Assembly: GCF_031851795.1 (NCBI RefSeq)
Contig: NZ_CP134696.1
Coordinates: 930,001 to 994,000 of the forward strand
Direction of reading: 5' to 3'
DNA from: Pontibacter sp. G13
GTDB taxonomy: Bacteria > Bacteroidota > Bacteroidia > J057
DNA length: 64,000 bases
This document shows positions 45,197 through 56,923 of this stretch, piece after piece. Within the stretch, counting starts at the first letter, position 1, and every line of letters starts with the position of its first letter. Below the pieces are notes generated by a model, which searched no databases, had not been told where the DNA came from, and was given only the letters and a program-made list of their open reading frames with translations. The position numbers and the translations under genes were made by a program.

Positions 45197-46249
45197 CTAT
45201 TCGGCTTCGGGCTTGCTCAGATTGATAATCGCAGAAAACTGGTGAGAATTGAAGGCATTTCCAATTCCATAGCTGGCATATCCATAATTGAATGCCACTC
45301 GGCGGCTATTGACACCCACTCCTAGAGAGAAACCCGTGAAGCCTCCACGATTTTCAGGACGAAGCTCCTGACGACGCATATAGTTGTATCCAGCTCTGAG
45401 GCGTAGGGCATTTCCCAGCAAAAACTCCGTACCGAATACAAAATGTCTAAATAAATTGTCGAAGAAGGTGTTTTCCGGCTGAATTTCTTCCCCTGTGAAA
45501 GGATCGATGACTGGTTGCGGATTGGGATCTTGATAGATGAGGATGGGCTGCTCGAGATTGGTCGCGGTGATGGAGAATCGCAAAGGCATGTATTTGAGCT
45601 TATTGGAAACTCCGGCTACCACCTGAAATGGCAGTGGATATCGCTCCCCTGAAGCTGTGTAGTTGGTCAGTTGAACGCCCAAATTCTGAACGGAAATGCC
45701 CGCATGGAACAATTCTGACTTACTTCGATAAGCTGCACCAAAATCCATCGCGATTCCAGAGGCGGAAAAGCCGGGGGCCAATTGAGAGATCAGAAGCTTC
45801 ATATTGGCTCCATACCGAAAGATCCCCTGCTTTCTCGAATACCCCACAACCCACGCAAACTCGTTGGCAGAAAAACTACCCAGCACCTGACCTGTGGCAT
45901 CCGCTTCTGTCATTTCCCCATAATTGATGACTTGAACGGCGGAATGGAAGGTTCCCACTCCCTCAAAATGCCGAGCATACCCGACATATTCATGAAAGAT
46001 GCCGCCCACATAGGGACTCAAGGAGATTCCTACCCGGTTGTGCATGTCCTCATTGAGCAGAGCTGGATTGTCGATCGCCATCATCAGGTCTTCATCCTGA
46101 GTGGATACATTGATCGATCCCAGTGCCAAGGTCCTCGCAGAAACCGGTATATTGACAAAATCAAATGCATGCCGCCCCCCAATCTGGGCTTTCATCCCAA
46201 TAGGCAACAAAAACAACAGCAGCGTCAGGTAAGTAGATTGCTTCATCAC
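45197..46249 (-). CDS. porQ: Type IX secretion system protein PorQ
   Basis: 350 residues with a signal peptide (LTLLLFLLPIGMKAQ) and a FadL-like barrel. The N-terminal string GGRHAFDFVNIPVSARTLALG and the following NPALLNEDMHNRVGIS are typical of PorQ, as is the ending GIGNAFNSHQFSAIINL. PorQ is an outer-membrane component tied to T9SS, where it works with PorZ at the attachment step. porZ is not in the window. The family assignment rests on these motifs and the length. Confidence 0.88.
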   Translation of the reverse strand: MMKQSTYLTLLLFLLPIGMKAQIGGRHAFDFVNIPVSARTLALGSINVSTQDEDLMMAIDNPALLNEDMHNRVGISLSPYVGGIFHEYVGYARHFEGVGTFHSAVQVINYGEMTEADATGQVLGSFSANEFAWVVGYSRKQGIFRYGANMKLLISQLAPGFSASGIAMDFGAAYRSKSELFHAGISVQNLGVQLTNYTASGERYPLPFQVVAGVSNKLKYMPLRFSITATNLEQPILIYQDPNPQPVIDPFTGEEIQPENTFFDNLFRHFVFGTEFLLGNALRLRAGYNYMRRQELRPENRGGFTGFSLGVGVNSRRVAFNYGYASYGIGNAFNSHQFSAIINLSKPEAE

Positions 46250-46445
46250 GTGTTAAAGGTACAAGTTTTCCGTTGACCTCGAAGGGCAAAATTTTATCCC
46301 GATTTCTAGCCAATCCAATTTACGTAACGTTTTTGGTCAAATTTCTCCCTGCAATTGGCTTTCTGTCTGTAGCATGCAACCGACTCTCCAACCATTGGGG
46401 CGCGGAGCCGTAAAGTTCCATCCATCGTTATACCTACTGACTATT

Positions 46446-47141
46446 ATGAGTAATTACTTCGCTGAAAGAAGAAAAGAATGGAAAAAGGAGAATCAACAAC
46501 ACTCCTGGCTCGTCTTCAAGATCATGGCAGAGTTTGTCGAAGGGTTTGAAAAAATGGCCGAGATCGGCCCTTGCGTTTCCATTTTCGGTTCCGCCCGAAC
46601 CAAAACTGACCATCCCAACTATCTACTCGCTACGGAAATTGCCTCCAAATTGACCGAGGCCGGATTCGGCATCATCACGGGTGGTGGTCCCGGCGTCATG
46701 GAGGCGGGCAACAAAGGGGCACATGAAGCAGGAGGGACCTCGGTTGGCTTGAACATCATGCTCCCTTTCGAGCAACACTCCAATCCTTATATACAACCAG
46801 ACAAGAACATCAATTTCGATTACTTCTTTGTCCGAAAGGTCATGTTCGTCAAATACGCTCAAGGCTTTGTGGTACTTCCGGGTGGATTCGGTACGCTGGA
46901 TGAGCTTTTCGAATCCCTCACCTTGATTCAGACCTATAAGATCGAGCGATTTCCTGTGGTGCTAGTAGGAACCGAATTTTGGTCTGGCCTGCTCGATTGG
47001 CTCAAGACTGCCGTATTGGAGCGTGCAGGCAACATCTCCCCCGGGGATTTGGACCTTTTTGCGTTGGTGGATACCGCGGATGAGGTAGTGGACCATATCT
47101 CCAACTTCTACAAAACCCACAGAATCAAGCCCAACTTCTAG
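46446..47141 (+). CDS. LOG-family (TIGR00730) Rossmann-fold phosphoribohydrolase
   Basis: 231 residues from the ATG at 46446, where family members begin (MSNYFAERRKEW); the frame is open upstream. The two signature motifs are present: GGGPGVMEAGNKGA with the catalytic Glu, and PGGFGTLDELFE. SIFGSARTK marks the first nucleotide-binding strand. Relatives cleave nucleoside 5'-monophosphates, some releasing free cytokinin. In bacteria of this kind a role in nucleotide clean-up is more likely, and this is inference. Confidence 0.92.
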   Translation: MSNYFAERRKEWKKENQQHSWLVFKIMAEFVEGFEKMAEIGPCVSIFGSARTKTDHPNYLLATEIASKLTEAGFGIITGGGPGVMEAGNKGAHEAGGTSVGLNIMLPFEQHSNPYIQPDKNINFDYFFVRKVMFVKYAQGFVVLPGGFGTLDELFESLTLIQTYKIERFPVVLVGTEFWSGLLDWLKTAVLERAGNISPGDLDLFALVDTADEVVDHISNFYKTHRIKPNF

Positions 47142-47182
47142 GCATCGTACCATTTTCAGGTCACTTCGCCTCAAAATCATAC

Positions 47183-47220
47183 GCCCCCGTCCTCATTCGA
47201 AGACAGGGGCTTTTCTTTTT
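47183..47220 (+). terminator. Rho-independent terminator
   Basis: GCCCC-C-GTC / GAC-A-GGGGC stem with one mismatch, then TTTTCTTTTTT. Confidence 0.8.
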
Positions 47221-47583
47221 TGGCACAAATGGACAAATTCCGGATGACTGATGAACCTTACAACCATTCCGTCCGTACCGGATATTCGCCCGAACGGACA
47301 GTTGAGCTCCAGAGGTGGGCAAGAATTCTACACTTTTATGAAAAGAAAACGCCTAACGACTTCAAGCCTCCCGGCTAAATCCCTAAGCTACACCTTGCTA
47401 AACGCGGCTCTCTGACCGCTTTCCCTGAATCTTTCCCTGCCTTAATTTGAATCCTGAGACATCTCGACCCGATGAAAGGTTTTGACCGTTTTTGTCACCC
47501 CTTTCTTGCGCTTTTGGTCAGACTTTTGTCTCCGTTTGTTTCGCTTTTCCTCAAACCTAATTGAAAGGAACAAACCTCTCCTT
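47221..47583. other. Intergenic region
   Basis: No supported feature. Open frames enter from the transglycosylase frame but lack protein character before 47584. No promoter of the TAnnTTTG type is clear. Confidence 0.4.
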
Positions 47584-48561
47584 ATGGCTAAATTCTTATT
47601 CGCCCTGATCCCCCTTGGCATCCTCATCAGTGGATTGAGCCTCCGCCCCGAACCCCAGCCCGAAGAGACGCTGGAGCCGGAGTTGAGCCAAGCCGCGCCG
47701 CAACTGTCCGTTCTTCGGATGCAGGCACCGATGACCATGGACTTCTGCGGGACATCTGTTCCTCTCGGGAATCTGGAGATCTGGGAACGCCTCAATCGCG
47801 AACTTCAATACCAATTGAAATATCCTCACGGTGCCAAACTCGTCCTCAAGCGCTTCCATCGCTACGAGGAAACCTTCAGATCCATTCTGGAAGAGCAAGG
47901 CATCCCGCAGGACTTCATCTATCTCGCCGTTGCCGAGAGCCAATTGTCCAATGCGACCTCTCCGGTAGGAGCGCAGGGCTTCTGGCAGTTCATGAAACCC
48001 ACTGCCAAAGCTTATGGCTTGGAAGTTTCTTCGACTGTGGATGAAAGATTTGATCCGGTAAAGTCCACTTACGCGGCTTGCCGATATCTCAAGGAATCCT
48101 ATGAACGCTTTGGAGACTGGCCGTTGGTGGCAGCTTCCTACAACATGGGAATGGGAGGAATTAACCGCGCCATGAAGCGCCAACAGCAATTCAATTACTT
48201 CCACCTTGAGTTGAATCCTGAAACTCACCGATACCTGTTCCGAATTTTGGCCTATAAACTCATCATTGAGCATCCCAAATCCTACGGGCTCTTTGTAGAT
48301 CAAGATGACCTCTACGATCCGATTCCGTGCAAGCGCATTCTGGTGAGGCAAAATATTGGCAATCTTGCTACCTTTGCAGAATCTGAGGGTACCGATCTGG
48401 AGACTCTCCGAATGATGAACCCTTGGCTAGTGTCCCACAACTTGGTCATTTCCAGAGGAAAATCTTTCGATATCCAGATCCCCATGGAGGATGCCCCTTC
48501 TGCTAACGAATTGCTGGTGCAATATCCCGATCAGCCCGATGCTTCCGATGTGGATTCGTGA
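47584..48561 (+). CDS. Membrane-associated lytic transglycosylase (MltD-like)
   Basis: 325 residues from the ATG at 47584, which opens a signal peptide (FLFALIPLGILISGLSL). The SLT domain (about 95-235) carries the catalytic Glu in VAESQLSN, then SPVGAQGFWQFMKPTAKAYGL, and the AASYNMGMGGINRAM motif. The C-terminal part (KRILVRQNIGNLATFAESEGTDLETLRMMNPW) is a LysM-like or worn LysM unit for glycan binding. It cleaves peptidoglycan glycan strands in the periplasm. uvrA starts 36 bases later, so the two may share a transcript. Confidence 0.9.
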   Translation: MAKFLFALIPLGILISGLSLRPEPQPEETLEPELSQAAPQLSVLRMQAPMTMDFCGTSVPLGNLEIWERLNRELQYQLKYPHGAKLVLKRFHRYEETFRSILEEQGIPQDFIYLAVAESQLSNATSPVGAQGFWQFMKPTAKAYGLEVSSTVDERFDPVKSTYAACRYLKESYERFGDWPLVAASYNMGMGGINRAMKRQQQFNYFHLELNPETHRYLFRILAYKLIIEHPKSYGLFVDQDDLYDPIPCKRILVRQNIGNLATFAESEGTDLETLRMMNPWLVSHNLVISRGKSFDIQIPMEDAPSANELLVQYPDQPDASDVDS

Positions 48562-48597
48562 TCTGGTTTGAGGGAGCACCCAAAGCCTGTCAGCTTC

Positions 48598-51420
<2,823 letters not shown>

Positions 51421-52521
51421 TCAGGCAATCAAAATCCACGAGAGCCATCGTTCCCACCACTTGGGTTCGATGGCTTTCTGTTTGGGCAAAATGGGTTGAA
51501 TGGGCCGATGAAGGCCAAACGCCTTGACTGGCACAGGACCACAGCATATATGGCCAGAGGTCGGCAAAAAGGCACCAATCTCTGTGGACTCCCGATCGAT
51601 GAATTCCACATGCGCCGAATCCATTGTGGTTGAATCTGGCAAAATCATCAAGTTCAGCCTGCGCAAATCAGGAGAACCTGCATCTTTCCAAGCAGTGTAC
51701 CACCAAGAGGCGACGGTCCGAATGGAGATTCTCAGCCTTGCTTCAACCATGCCTTCCAATGCTCGATGGTAAGCCTCCGAATATGATCTAGAATAGCATC
51801 GCACGACCTGGCCGTTTCGGGTTTCATAGGCATATCTTCGGTCGGGAGGAAATTGCCCTTGAAGTTGCTTTTCCAGCGCCAACACCCGCTCTACTTCTGC
51901 ATGACTGTCCCGAACGATCCCCCAAGCAGCCCGCCGAATGGATGGCACATAGGCCGCGCGACCCACCCAATAGTCGTATTCCAAGGCAAAGAGCTCCGGG
52001 AGTCTCGACTCCCAGAATCCATGAATTCCCTTCTGCCCAGTCAGCTGGCCATTGTAGTTTTCAGTGGTGTGGAGCGGAACGTGCGCATCACCAAGATAAT
52101 GCCCGAGATCGGCACTCGCCTTGAGGATCTGAGGTTTGTTTCCTGCTTCGAATGCTGATTTCAGTTGCCAATATGCCCGTTCCAGATGAAAAGGCAGCAT
52201 ACCATGTTCCAACAGATATGCTTCTCCCCAGCGCGATTTTGCCGCGTCCCAATTGGGAAGGGTATCACCCTTTGGCCAGTCAGGGTATTTTTCGGAATCC
52301 CAATAGTGTCTAGCGGCCTCTCCCTCCAAAACATATCGACGCTTGTCCGGATCGGTAGCGTGACGGGTCAAATAGGGCAAATGCGGCTTGTAGAGGACCA
52401 ACATCTCAGCAGGCAGGGAGAATACCGCCATCCGATTGATTCGCTCATGCGCCCAAAACCCCCAGCCAAATCCCAACTTTATACAGAGGCCAAAAACCAA
52501 CGAAAACACACATCTTTTCAT
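51421..52521 (-). CDS. S1/P1 nuclease or zinc-dependent phospholipase C family protein
   Basis: 366 residues from the ATG at 52521 (a second ATG at 52542 is possible). The signal peptide precedes a Trp-starting mature end (GWGFWAHERINR), as in this trinuclear-zinc family whose N-terminal Trp binds zinc. Further ligands are visible in DPDKRR, HYWDSEKYP, HYLGDAHVPLHTTENYNG and GIHGFWESRLPELF. So the zinc set His/Asp looks complete. The enzyme would hydrolyse nucleic acids or phospholipids outside the inner membrane. The gene is convergent with uvrA with no spacer. Confidence 0.85.
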   Translation of the reverse strand: MKRCVFSLVFGLCIKLGFGWGFWAHERINRMAVFSLPAEMLVLYKPHLPYLTRHATDPDKRRYVLEGEAARHYWDSEKYPDWPKGDTLPNWDAAKSRWGEAYLLEHGMLPFHLERAYWQLKSAFEAGNKPQILKASADLGHYLGDAHVPLHTTENYNGQLTGQKGIHGFWESRLPELFALEYDYWVGRAAYVPSIRRAAWGIVRDSHAEVERVLALEKQLQGQFPPDRRYAYETRNGQVVRCYSRSYSEAYHRALEGMVEARLRISIRTVASWWYTAWKDAGSPDLRRLNLMILPDSTTMDSAHVEFIDRESTEIGAFLPTSGHICCGPVPVKAFGLHRPIQPILPKQKAIEPKWWERWLSWILIA

Positions 52522-52643
52522 ATATATAAAATTTATATCCATTCATAATATATTAAATTATTCTCCTCCCACATCGGCCTCCGAGTCAAGCATGCAATGT
52601 CTTAATGCCCCCTTTTCCCATTTTTTTTTTGGGGTATATTTCC

Positions 52644-52651
52644 TAGCTTTG
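52644..52651 (+). promoter_or_regulatory. -7 box of clpS
   Basis: TAGCTTTG, an exact TAnnTTTG, 68 bases before the ATG. A ten-base T-tract (52621-52630) lies at the -33 distance in place of TTTG. Confidence 0.4.
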
Positions 52652-52719
52652 CCGTCAGGTTAAAACTACCAGAAGGAAGAACCAAGCCTATTTTTAGCCT
52701 GTACATCCAATATAAAATC

Positions 52720-53010
52720 ATGATGATTACCGACGCGATGGTGAAGGAACTGGAACAAGTCCAGGAACATGTCGGCGATACAACCCCTTGCAGTCTGATT
52801 GTGTGGAATGACGAAATCAATACCTTCGATTGGGTGATCCAATCACTGGTCGAGATCTGCGGACACACCATCGATCAGGCAGAGCAGTGCACCATGATCA
52901 TTCACCTCAAAGGTAAATACGCTGTCAAAAAGGGCCCTAGATTCAAAATGGAGCCCATGCGTGAAGGCCTTTCTGACCGTGGCATCGGCGCCACTGTAGA
53001 AGAAGCCTAA
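52720..53010 (+). CDS. clpS: ATP-dependent Clp protease adaptor ClpS
   Basis: 96 residues. The N-recognin motif WNDEINTFDWVI lies near residues 28-39, followed by CGHTIDQAEQCTMIIHLKGKYAV, the ClpS core that binds N-terminal Leu, Phe, Tyr and Trp. It hands such proteins to ClpAP or ClpCP. It lies 28 bases before aat, whose product creates these N-degrons, so the two form one pathway. Confidence 0.95.
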   Translation: MMITDAMVKELEQVQEHVGDTTPCSLIVWNDEINTFDWVIQSLVEICGHTIDQAEQCTMIIHLKGKYAVKKGPRFKMEPMREGLSDRGIGATVEEA

Positions 53011-53038
53011 CCTCCACTACCCTACCAGACTACCTTGC

Positions 53039-53737
53039 ATGCCCATTTTTGCACTGGATGACCAGCTTGCATTCCCACCCGTACACCTCGCTGATCCTGA
53101 AGGAATCCTCGCTGTGGGTGGTGACTTGCGCCCCGAGCGCCTAATCCTTGCCTACCAATCCGGCATTTTCCCTTGGTACTCCGACGGCCAGCCTATCATC
53201 TGGTGGTCCCCCGACCCACGATTCATTCTTGAACCCCACGAAGTCAAAGTCTCCAAAAGCATGCGCAAGGTCCTCCGGGATCGACAATTCCGCATCACCT
53301 ATGATCAAGCGTTTGAGGACGTGATCCAAGCTTGTAAACAGATTCCTCGCATGGGACAGAGTGGGACGTGGATCACCGACGAGATGCAGCAGGCGTACAT
53401 TCATTTGCACAAATTGGGATATGCGCATTCGGTGGAAGCATGGCAGGAAGACCAATTGGTCGGTGGGCTATACGGAATTTCGCTGGGGAGTTGCTTTTTT
53501 GGGGAATCCATGTTTGCCAAGGTCAGCAATGCTTCCAAGGCAGCATTCTTGACGCTGGTTCACGATTTGACCAATCACGGATTCACCATGATCGATTGCC
53601 AAGTCCATACCGCTCATTTGGAGAGTTTGGGAGCCAAAGAAGTGTACAGGGAATGGTTTGTGACTAGATTACACGAAGGCCTACAAGCGCCCAGCATGAT
53701 TGGCAACTGGGAGAGCCTCATTCCTCAGAAGAACTAG
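53039..53737 (+). CDS. aat: Leucyl/phenylalanyl-tRNA--protein transferase
   Basis: 232 residues of typical length. Motifs: FPPVHLADPEGILAVGGDL, GIFPWYSDGQPIIWWSPDPRFIL, VEAWQEDQLVGGLYGISLGSCFFGESMF and DCQVHTAHLESLGA. It moves Leu or Phe from tRNA to proteins with N-terminal Lys or Arg. It overlaps functionally with the upstream clpS, and the pair is likely one operon. Confidence 0.97.
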   Translation: MPIFALDDQLAFPPVHLADPEGILAVGGDLRPERLILAYQSGIFPWYSDGQPIIWWSPDPRFILEPHEVKVSKSMRKVLRDRQFRITYDQAFEDVIQACKQIPRMGQSGTWITDEMQQAYIHLHKLGYAHSVEAWQEDQLVGGLYGISLGSCFFGESMFAKVSNASKAAFLTLVHDLTNHGFTMIDCQVHTAHLESLGAKEVYREWFVTRLHEGLQAPSMIGNWESLIPQKN

Positions 53738-53740
53738 CAA

Positions 53741-54802
53741 TCATTCCTCGTAGGGGGTACAAACCGTTTCGCAGTCTTCGCAGTAGTGAACCGTCTCATT
53801 CACGGATTCCGGGCGCTGCTTGTGAATGGACACATAAGACGACCATTCTTGGATCGTCAATTGCACTTGGCCATGCACAGGTTGAGAGACATACCCCTGA
53901 ATGCCCACAATCGCCAGCCAAGCCAGCACACGGAGGTCCCAGCCTTTTTGTGGATGGGCAGTCATCAACGCCTCGATGCGCGCACGGAGATCAGGACCTT
54001 TTAGATGTCCCGCCAACGATACCTGCTGGAGCGCCTTGAAATTCAGGAGCAAATGCGCATAGGCTTTGGTGGAACCCATTTGCTTGGCGGCAGCGCGATC
54101 CGCCAGATGTTCGCTGATCAGTTCCAGATCGTAGCGTACCAGGTACCAGAAGGGATTCGCAAACCAGCCGCATTGCAGCAATTGAAGAAATGCCTTTTCG
54201 AGCGTATTGGCTTGCTTGAGATGGGACCATTCATGGCGAATAATCGCATGCTGTTCCATTTCACTGACGTGATTCAACTCCTCTTGCCAGATCAAGTAGG
54301 GCTTCCCAAGCCAAAAAACTCCCACTGCCAGCGGTTTCGAGGGGAATAGCACGGTGATTTTCCTTCCTTCCCAAATCAGCTCCTTTTGCAGACTGGAACG
54401 GACGAGATGGTAGAGATACCCCAGTTGTCCCATCAACTTCATCACCATCAGGCCGAACAGTCCAATCCATAGGTACTCTACCCAAGCCTTGTGTTCAGCG
54501 AGAAAGTTGTAGAAGGAGTTGGTCTGATAGGCGATTCGGTGGCCGTAGTTGGGTGCCTCGCATCTACAGAAATGCTGAAGTTGTCCCTCGGTCACCCGTT
54601 GCCCAAAGTGGAAGGTCGGAATTTCAGGTTTGGGAGCGGGCAATTGGGCAGGAAACCAAGCCGGAATCAATAGGCTAGATATGACCGCTACATACAGGAA
54701 AACCTTGCGCTGTGTCCATGAAAACCTATTCCGCACCCAAAACAGGTAGCAGGCGCCCGCAATCCAGGACAGCAAGATGGTGGTGAGGAGATAGGAAATC
54801 AT
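53741..54802 (-). CDS. M56 (BlaR1/MecR1-like) membrane metallopeptidase
   Basis: 353 residues. Two or three hydrophobic helices open the protein (YLLTTILLSWIAGACYLFWV, VFLYVAVISSLLIPAWF), then LWIGLFGLMVMKLMGQLGYLYHL. The zinc motif HEWSH lies in IIRHEWSHLKQAN, with the third ligand in ISEHLADRAA. There is no C-terminal penicillin-binding domain, so it is not a beta-lactam sensor by itself. The tail has Cys pairs (YCEDCETVC) of unknown use. It overlaps the BlaI-like gene by four bases, so the two form a sensor-repressor pair. Confidence 0.9.
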   Translation of the reverse strand: MISYLLTTILLSWIAGACYLFWVRNRFSWTQRKVFLYVAVISSLLIPAWFPAQLPAPKPEIPTFHFGQRVTEGQLQHFCRCEAPNYGHRIAYQTNSFYNFLAEHKAWVEYLWIGLFGLMVMKLMGQLGYLYHLVRSSLQKELIWEGRKITVLFPSKPLAVGVFWLGKPYLIWQEELNHVSEMEQHAIIRHEWSHLKQANTLEKAFLQLLQCGWFANPFWYLVRYDLELISEHLADRAAAKQMGSTKAYAHLLLNFKALQQVSLAGHLKGPDLRARIEALMTAHPQKGWDLRVLAWLAIVGIQGYVSQPVHGQVQLTIQEWSSYVSIHKQRPESVNETVHYCEDCETVCTPYEE

Positions 54803-55176
54803 TCGGAGGAGCCTTCGTCAATCAAATTCCGCAAAGCGTCTATTTCTTCTGAGGAAATATACTCATCTGAAAGCAATTGGGATACCATCCCAGTCAAGGA
54901 ACCTGAAAAAACATTGTCCCGGACGTTGCGGAGCAATTGCTTCTGATAGGCAGGCTTGGATACGATGGGAAAATAAGCGTGGCTCCTTCCCACCGCTTCA
55001 TGGCCCACATACCCCTTCTTGTCGGCCAATATTCGGACGATCGTCGAAATGGTATTGTAGGCAGGGGGCGGAGTTTCAGGCCAATGCGCAATAATGTCCT
55101 TCACGAAGCCCCGCTCCAATTCCCACAACACATTCATCACCTTCAGTTCGAGGGGAGTTAGCAGTTTTTGTTCCAT
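54799..55176 (-). CDS. BlaI/MecI-type transcriptional repressor
   Basis: 125 residues from the ATG at 55176, where BlaI proteins start (LLTPLELKVMNVLWELERGFVKDI); the open frame extends upstream without match. Winged helix in the first 75 residues (AYNTISTIVRILADKKGYV), then the dimer region with SQLLSDEYISSEEIDALRNLI. A palindromic operator lies 19 bases before the ATG, so it should repress its own operon until the M56 protease cleaves it. Confidence 0.92.
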   Translation of the reverse strand: MEQKLLTPLELKVMNVLWELERGFVKDIIAHWPETPPPAYNTISTIVRILADKKGYVGHEAVGRSHAYFPIVSKPAYQKQLLRNVRDNVFSGSLTGMVSQLLSDEYISSEEIDALRNLIDEGSSE

Positions 55177-55194
55177 CGCTATGGCTTTTTCCAA

Positions 55195-55210
55195 AACTAA
55201 GTATTTAGTT
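55195..55210. promoter_or_regulatory. BlaI-type operator
   Basis: AACTAA-GTAT-TTAGTT, a perfect 6-bp inverted repeat with a four-base spacer, in the 76-base gap between engB and blaI. BlaI sites in other phyla are comparable short palindromes (TACA/TGTA type); the assignment is by position and symmetry. Confidence 0.6.
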
Positions 55211-55252
55211 GGAGTAATCCCAGTCGAGGAAAGGTTTTTCCCTGCTAAAAGC

Positions 55253-55861
55253 CTAAGCTGGCGGTTTGAACAACTTATTCGTGTCCTCGATGAAGTCCAG
55301 AATATCACTCATGCCCGTTCCTTTCACAGAAGAAGTCAGGATGATATTCGGCAATTCCTCCCATTCCACCAGCAAGCGGTCCTTGTATCGACGCATCTGC
55401 TCGGCAAATTGCTTTTGGGACAATTTATCGCGCTTGGTGAAGACGATCGTAAACGGAATCTCCTTGATGCCCAAATAGCGAAGGAACTCCATGTCGATGT
55501 CCATCGGTTTCACACGGGAATCAATCAGAACGAATACGGTCATAAGATTTTCGCGCTGCTCGATGTACTCGCTGATCATCGTGGCAAAGGACTCACGCTT
55601 CTTTTTGGAAGCTTTTGCATAGCCATAACCCGGCAAATCCACCAAGTACCAATCTTTATTGACCGTAAAATGGTTGATCAACTGGGTCTTACCGGGGGTG
55701 GACGAGGTCTTCGCCAAATTTTTTCGCTTCACCAGCGCATTGATGAGCGAAGATTTACCTACATTCGAGCGTCCGACAAATGCATATTCGGGCCGATCAG
55801 CAGCGGGTAACTGGTTAAACTTAGCACTACTCACGAGAAAGTCTGCGGACTTGATCTCCAT
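55253..55861 (-). CDS. engB: Ribosome biogenesis GTPase EngB (YihA)
   Basis: 202 residues. GTPase motifs: G1 GRSNVGKSSLIN, G3 DLPGYGYAK, G4 FTKRDKL and G5 SSVKGTG. It is essential in many bacteria for 50S ribosome assembly. It lies upstream of the blaI-type genes on the same strand and divergent from menG. Confidence 0.97.
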   Translation of the reverse strand: MEIKSADFLVSSAKFNQLPAADRPEYAFVGRSNVGKSSLINALVKRKNLAKTSSTPGKTQLINHFTVNKDWYLVDLPGYGYAKASKKKRESFATMISEYIEQRENLMTVFVLIDSRVKPMDIDMEFLRYLGIKEIPFTIVFTKRDKLSQKQFAEQMRRYKDRLLVEWEELPNIILTSSVKGTGMSDILDFIEDTNKLFKPPA

Positions 55862-55871
55862 ATATAGGGTG

Positions 55872-55903
55872 TTAGGGTAAAGCCGGTTGTTATTGTATTT
55901 TTG
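55872..55903 (+). promoter_or_regulatory. Promoter of menG
   Basis: TTAG (55872-55875, one mismatch to TTTG), 20 bases, then TATTTTTG (55896-55903), an exact -7 box. The ATG at 55910 is seven bases later, so the mRNA may be leaderless. Confidence 0.55.
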
Positions 55904-55909
55904 TCAGGC

Positions 55910-56656
55910 ATGCAAATTAGCAAGAAGTTGAGCAAAAACGTAGTTCCATACGCAGAGGGGAATGGCAGCAAGAAAGAACAAGTCGTGGAGATGTTCGACA
56001 ACATCGCCCCAAGTTATGACTTGTTGAACCATGCCCTGTCGTTTGGCGTCGACATCCTTTGGAGAAAAAACGCCATCAAACATCTCAAACCCTACCAGCC
56101 CAAGGTCATCGTGGACATGGCCACCGGGACAGGGGATTTTGCCATCGAGGCCCTGAGCCTCAATCCAGACAAGGTCATCGGGATCGACATCTCTCCGGAG
56201 ATGTTGGAAGTCGGCAAACAAAAGATGAAAAAGAAGGGAGTGGATGATCGAATCGAGATGATCATCGGAGATTCCGAGGACATCCAATTGGACGACAAAT
56301 CCGTGGATGCCTTCACTGTCGGGTTCGGGGTCCGAAACTTCGAAAACCTCAATAAAGGGCTGGGCGAATTGCACAGAATCCTGAAACCCGGAGGCGCCGG
56401 AGCCATTTTGGAACCATCGTTTCCGACCAGTTTTCCCCTCAAGCAGCTCTTCCAGCTGCATTTTCGGGTCTTGACACCCATCTTGGGCAAAATGATCTCC
56501 GGGGACGACGCAGCCTACAAGTATCTACCTGAGTCTGTTAGGGCGTTTCCCAACGGCAAGGAGTTTACCGATATCTGCCAAGGAGTCGGCTTTTCCAAAG
56601 CCACCTATTATCCATTGGCTTTCGGAATGTGCTCCATGTATATTCTGGAAAAATAA
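55910..56656 (+). CDS. menG: Demethylmenaquinone methyltransferase (UbiE/MenG)
   Basis: 248 residues from the ATG at 55910; the TTG at 55901 overlaps the -7 box and is not chosen. UbiE motifs: FDNIAPSYDLLNHALSFGVDILWR, the SAM site VDMATGTGDFAIEA, IGIDISPEMLEVG, and VGFGVRNFENLNKGL. It makes the last C-methylation of menaquinone. The next gene is porT, an arrangement I recall from other Bacteroidota. Confidence 0.96.
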   Translation: MQISKKLSKNVVPYAEGNGSKKEQVVEMFDNIAPSYDLLNHALSFGVDILWRKNAIKHLKPYQPKVIVDMATGTGDFAIEALSLNPDKVIGIDISPEMLEVGKQKMKKKGVDDRIEMIIGDSEDIQLDDKSVDAFTVGFGVRNFENLNKGLGELHRILKPGGAGAILEPSFPTSFPLKQLFQLHFRVLTPILGKMISGDDAAYKYLPESVRAFPNGKEFTDICQGVGFSKATYYPLAFGMCSMYILEK

Positions 56657-56661
56657 ACCAT

Positions 56662-56710
56662 ACAGCAGGTCATTTTTCCATGTGATTGAATGACCTGCTG
56701 TTCATTTTTT
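56662..56710 (+). terminator. Terminator of menG
   Basis: 13-bp stem ACAGCAGGTCATT (56662-56674) / AATGACCTGCTGT (56689-56701), then TCATTTTTTG. It separates menG from porT. Confidence 0.88.
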
Positions 56711-56923
56711 GTATTCATATCATTTTTACTACTTTTGATTTCGTCCTGCCAAAGCATCTTCAAAAGCTGTTTATCGGTGCAGGGCTCGAAGTGAAATCAA
56801 CCAGTTTGAAGTTCTCAAACCTTCATCTTTGCAGCCCAAAGAGCGACCATTAAACATCTTTCCCAACCAAAATAGAGGGTATATCGAGCACATCTACACT
56901 ATTTCTTCAACCAATCATTCTGT

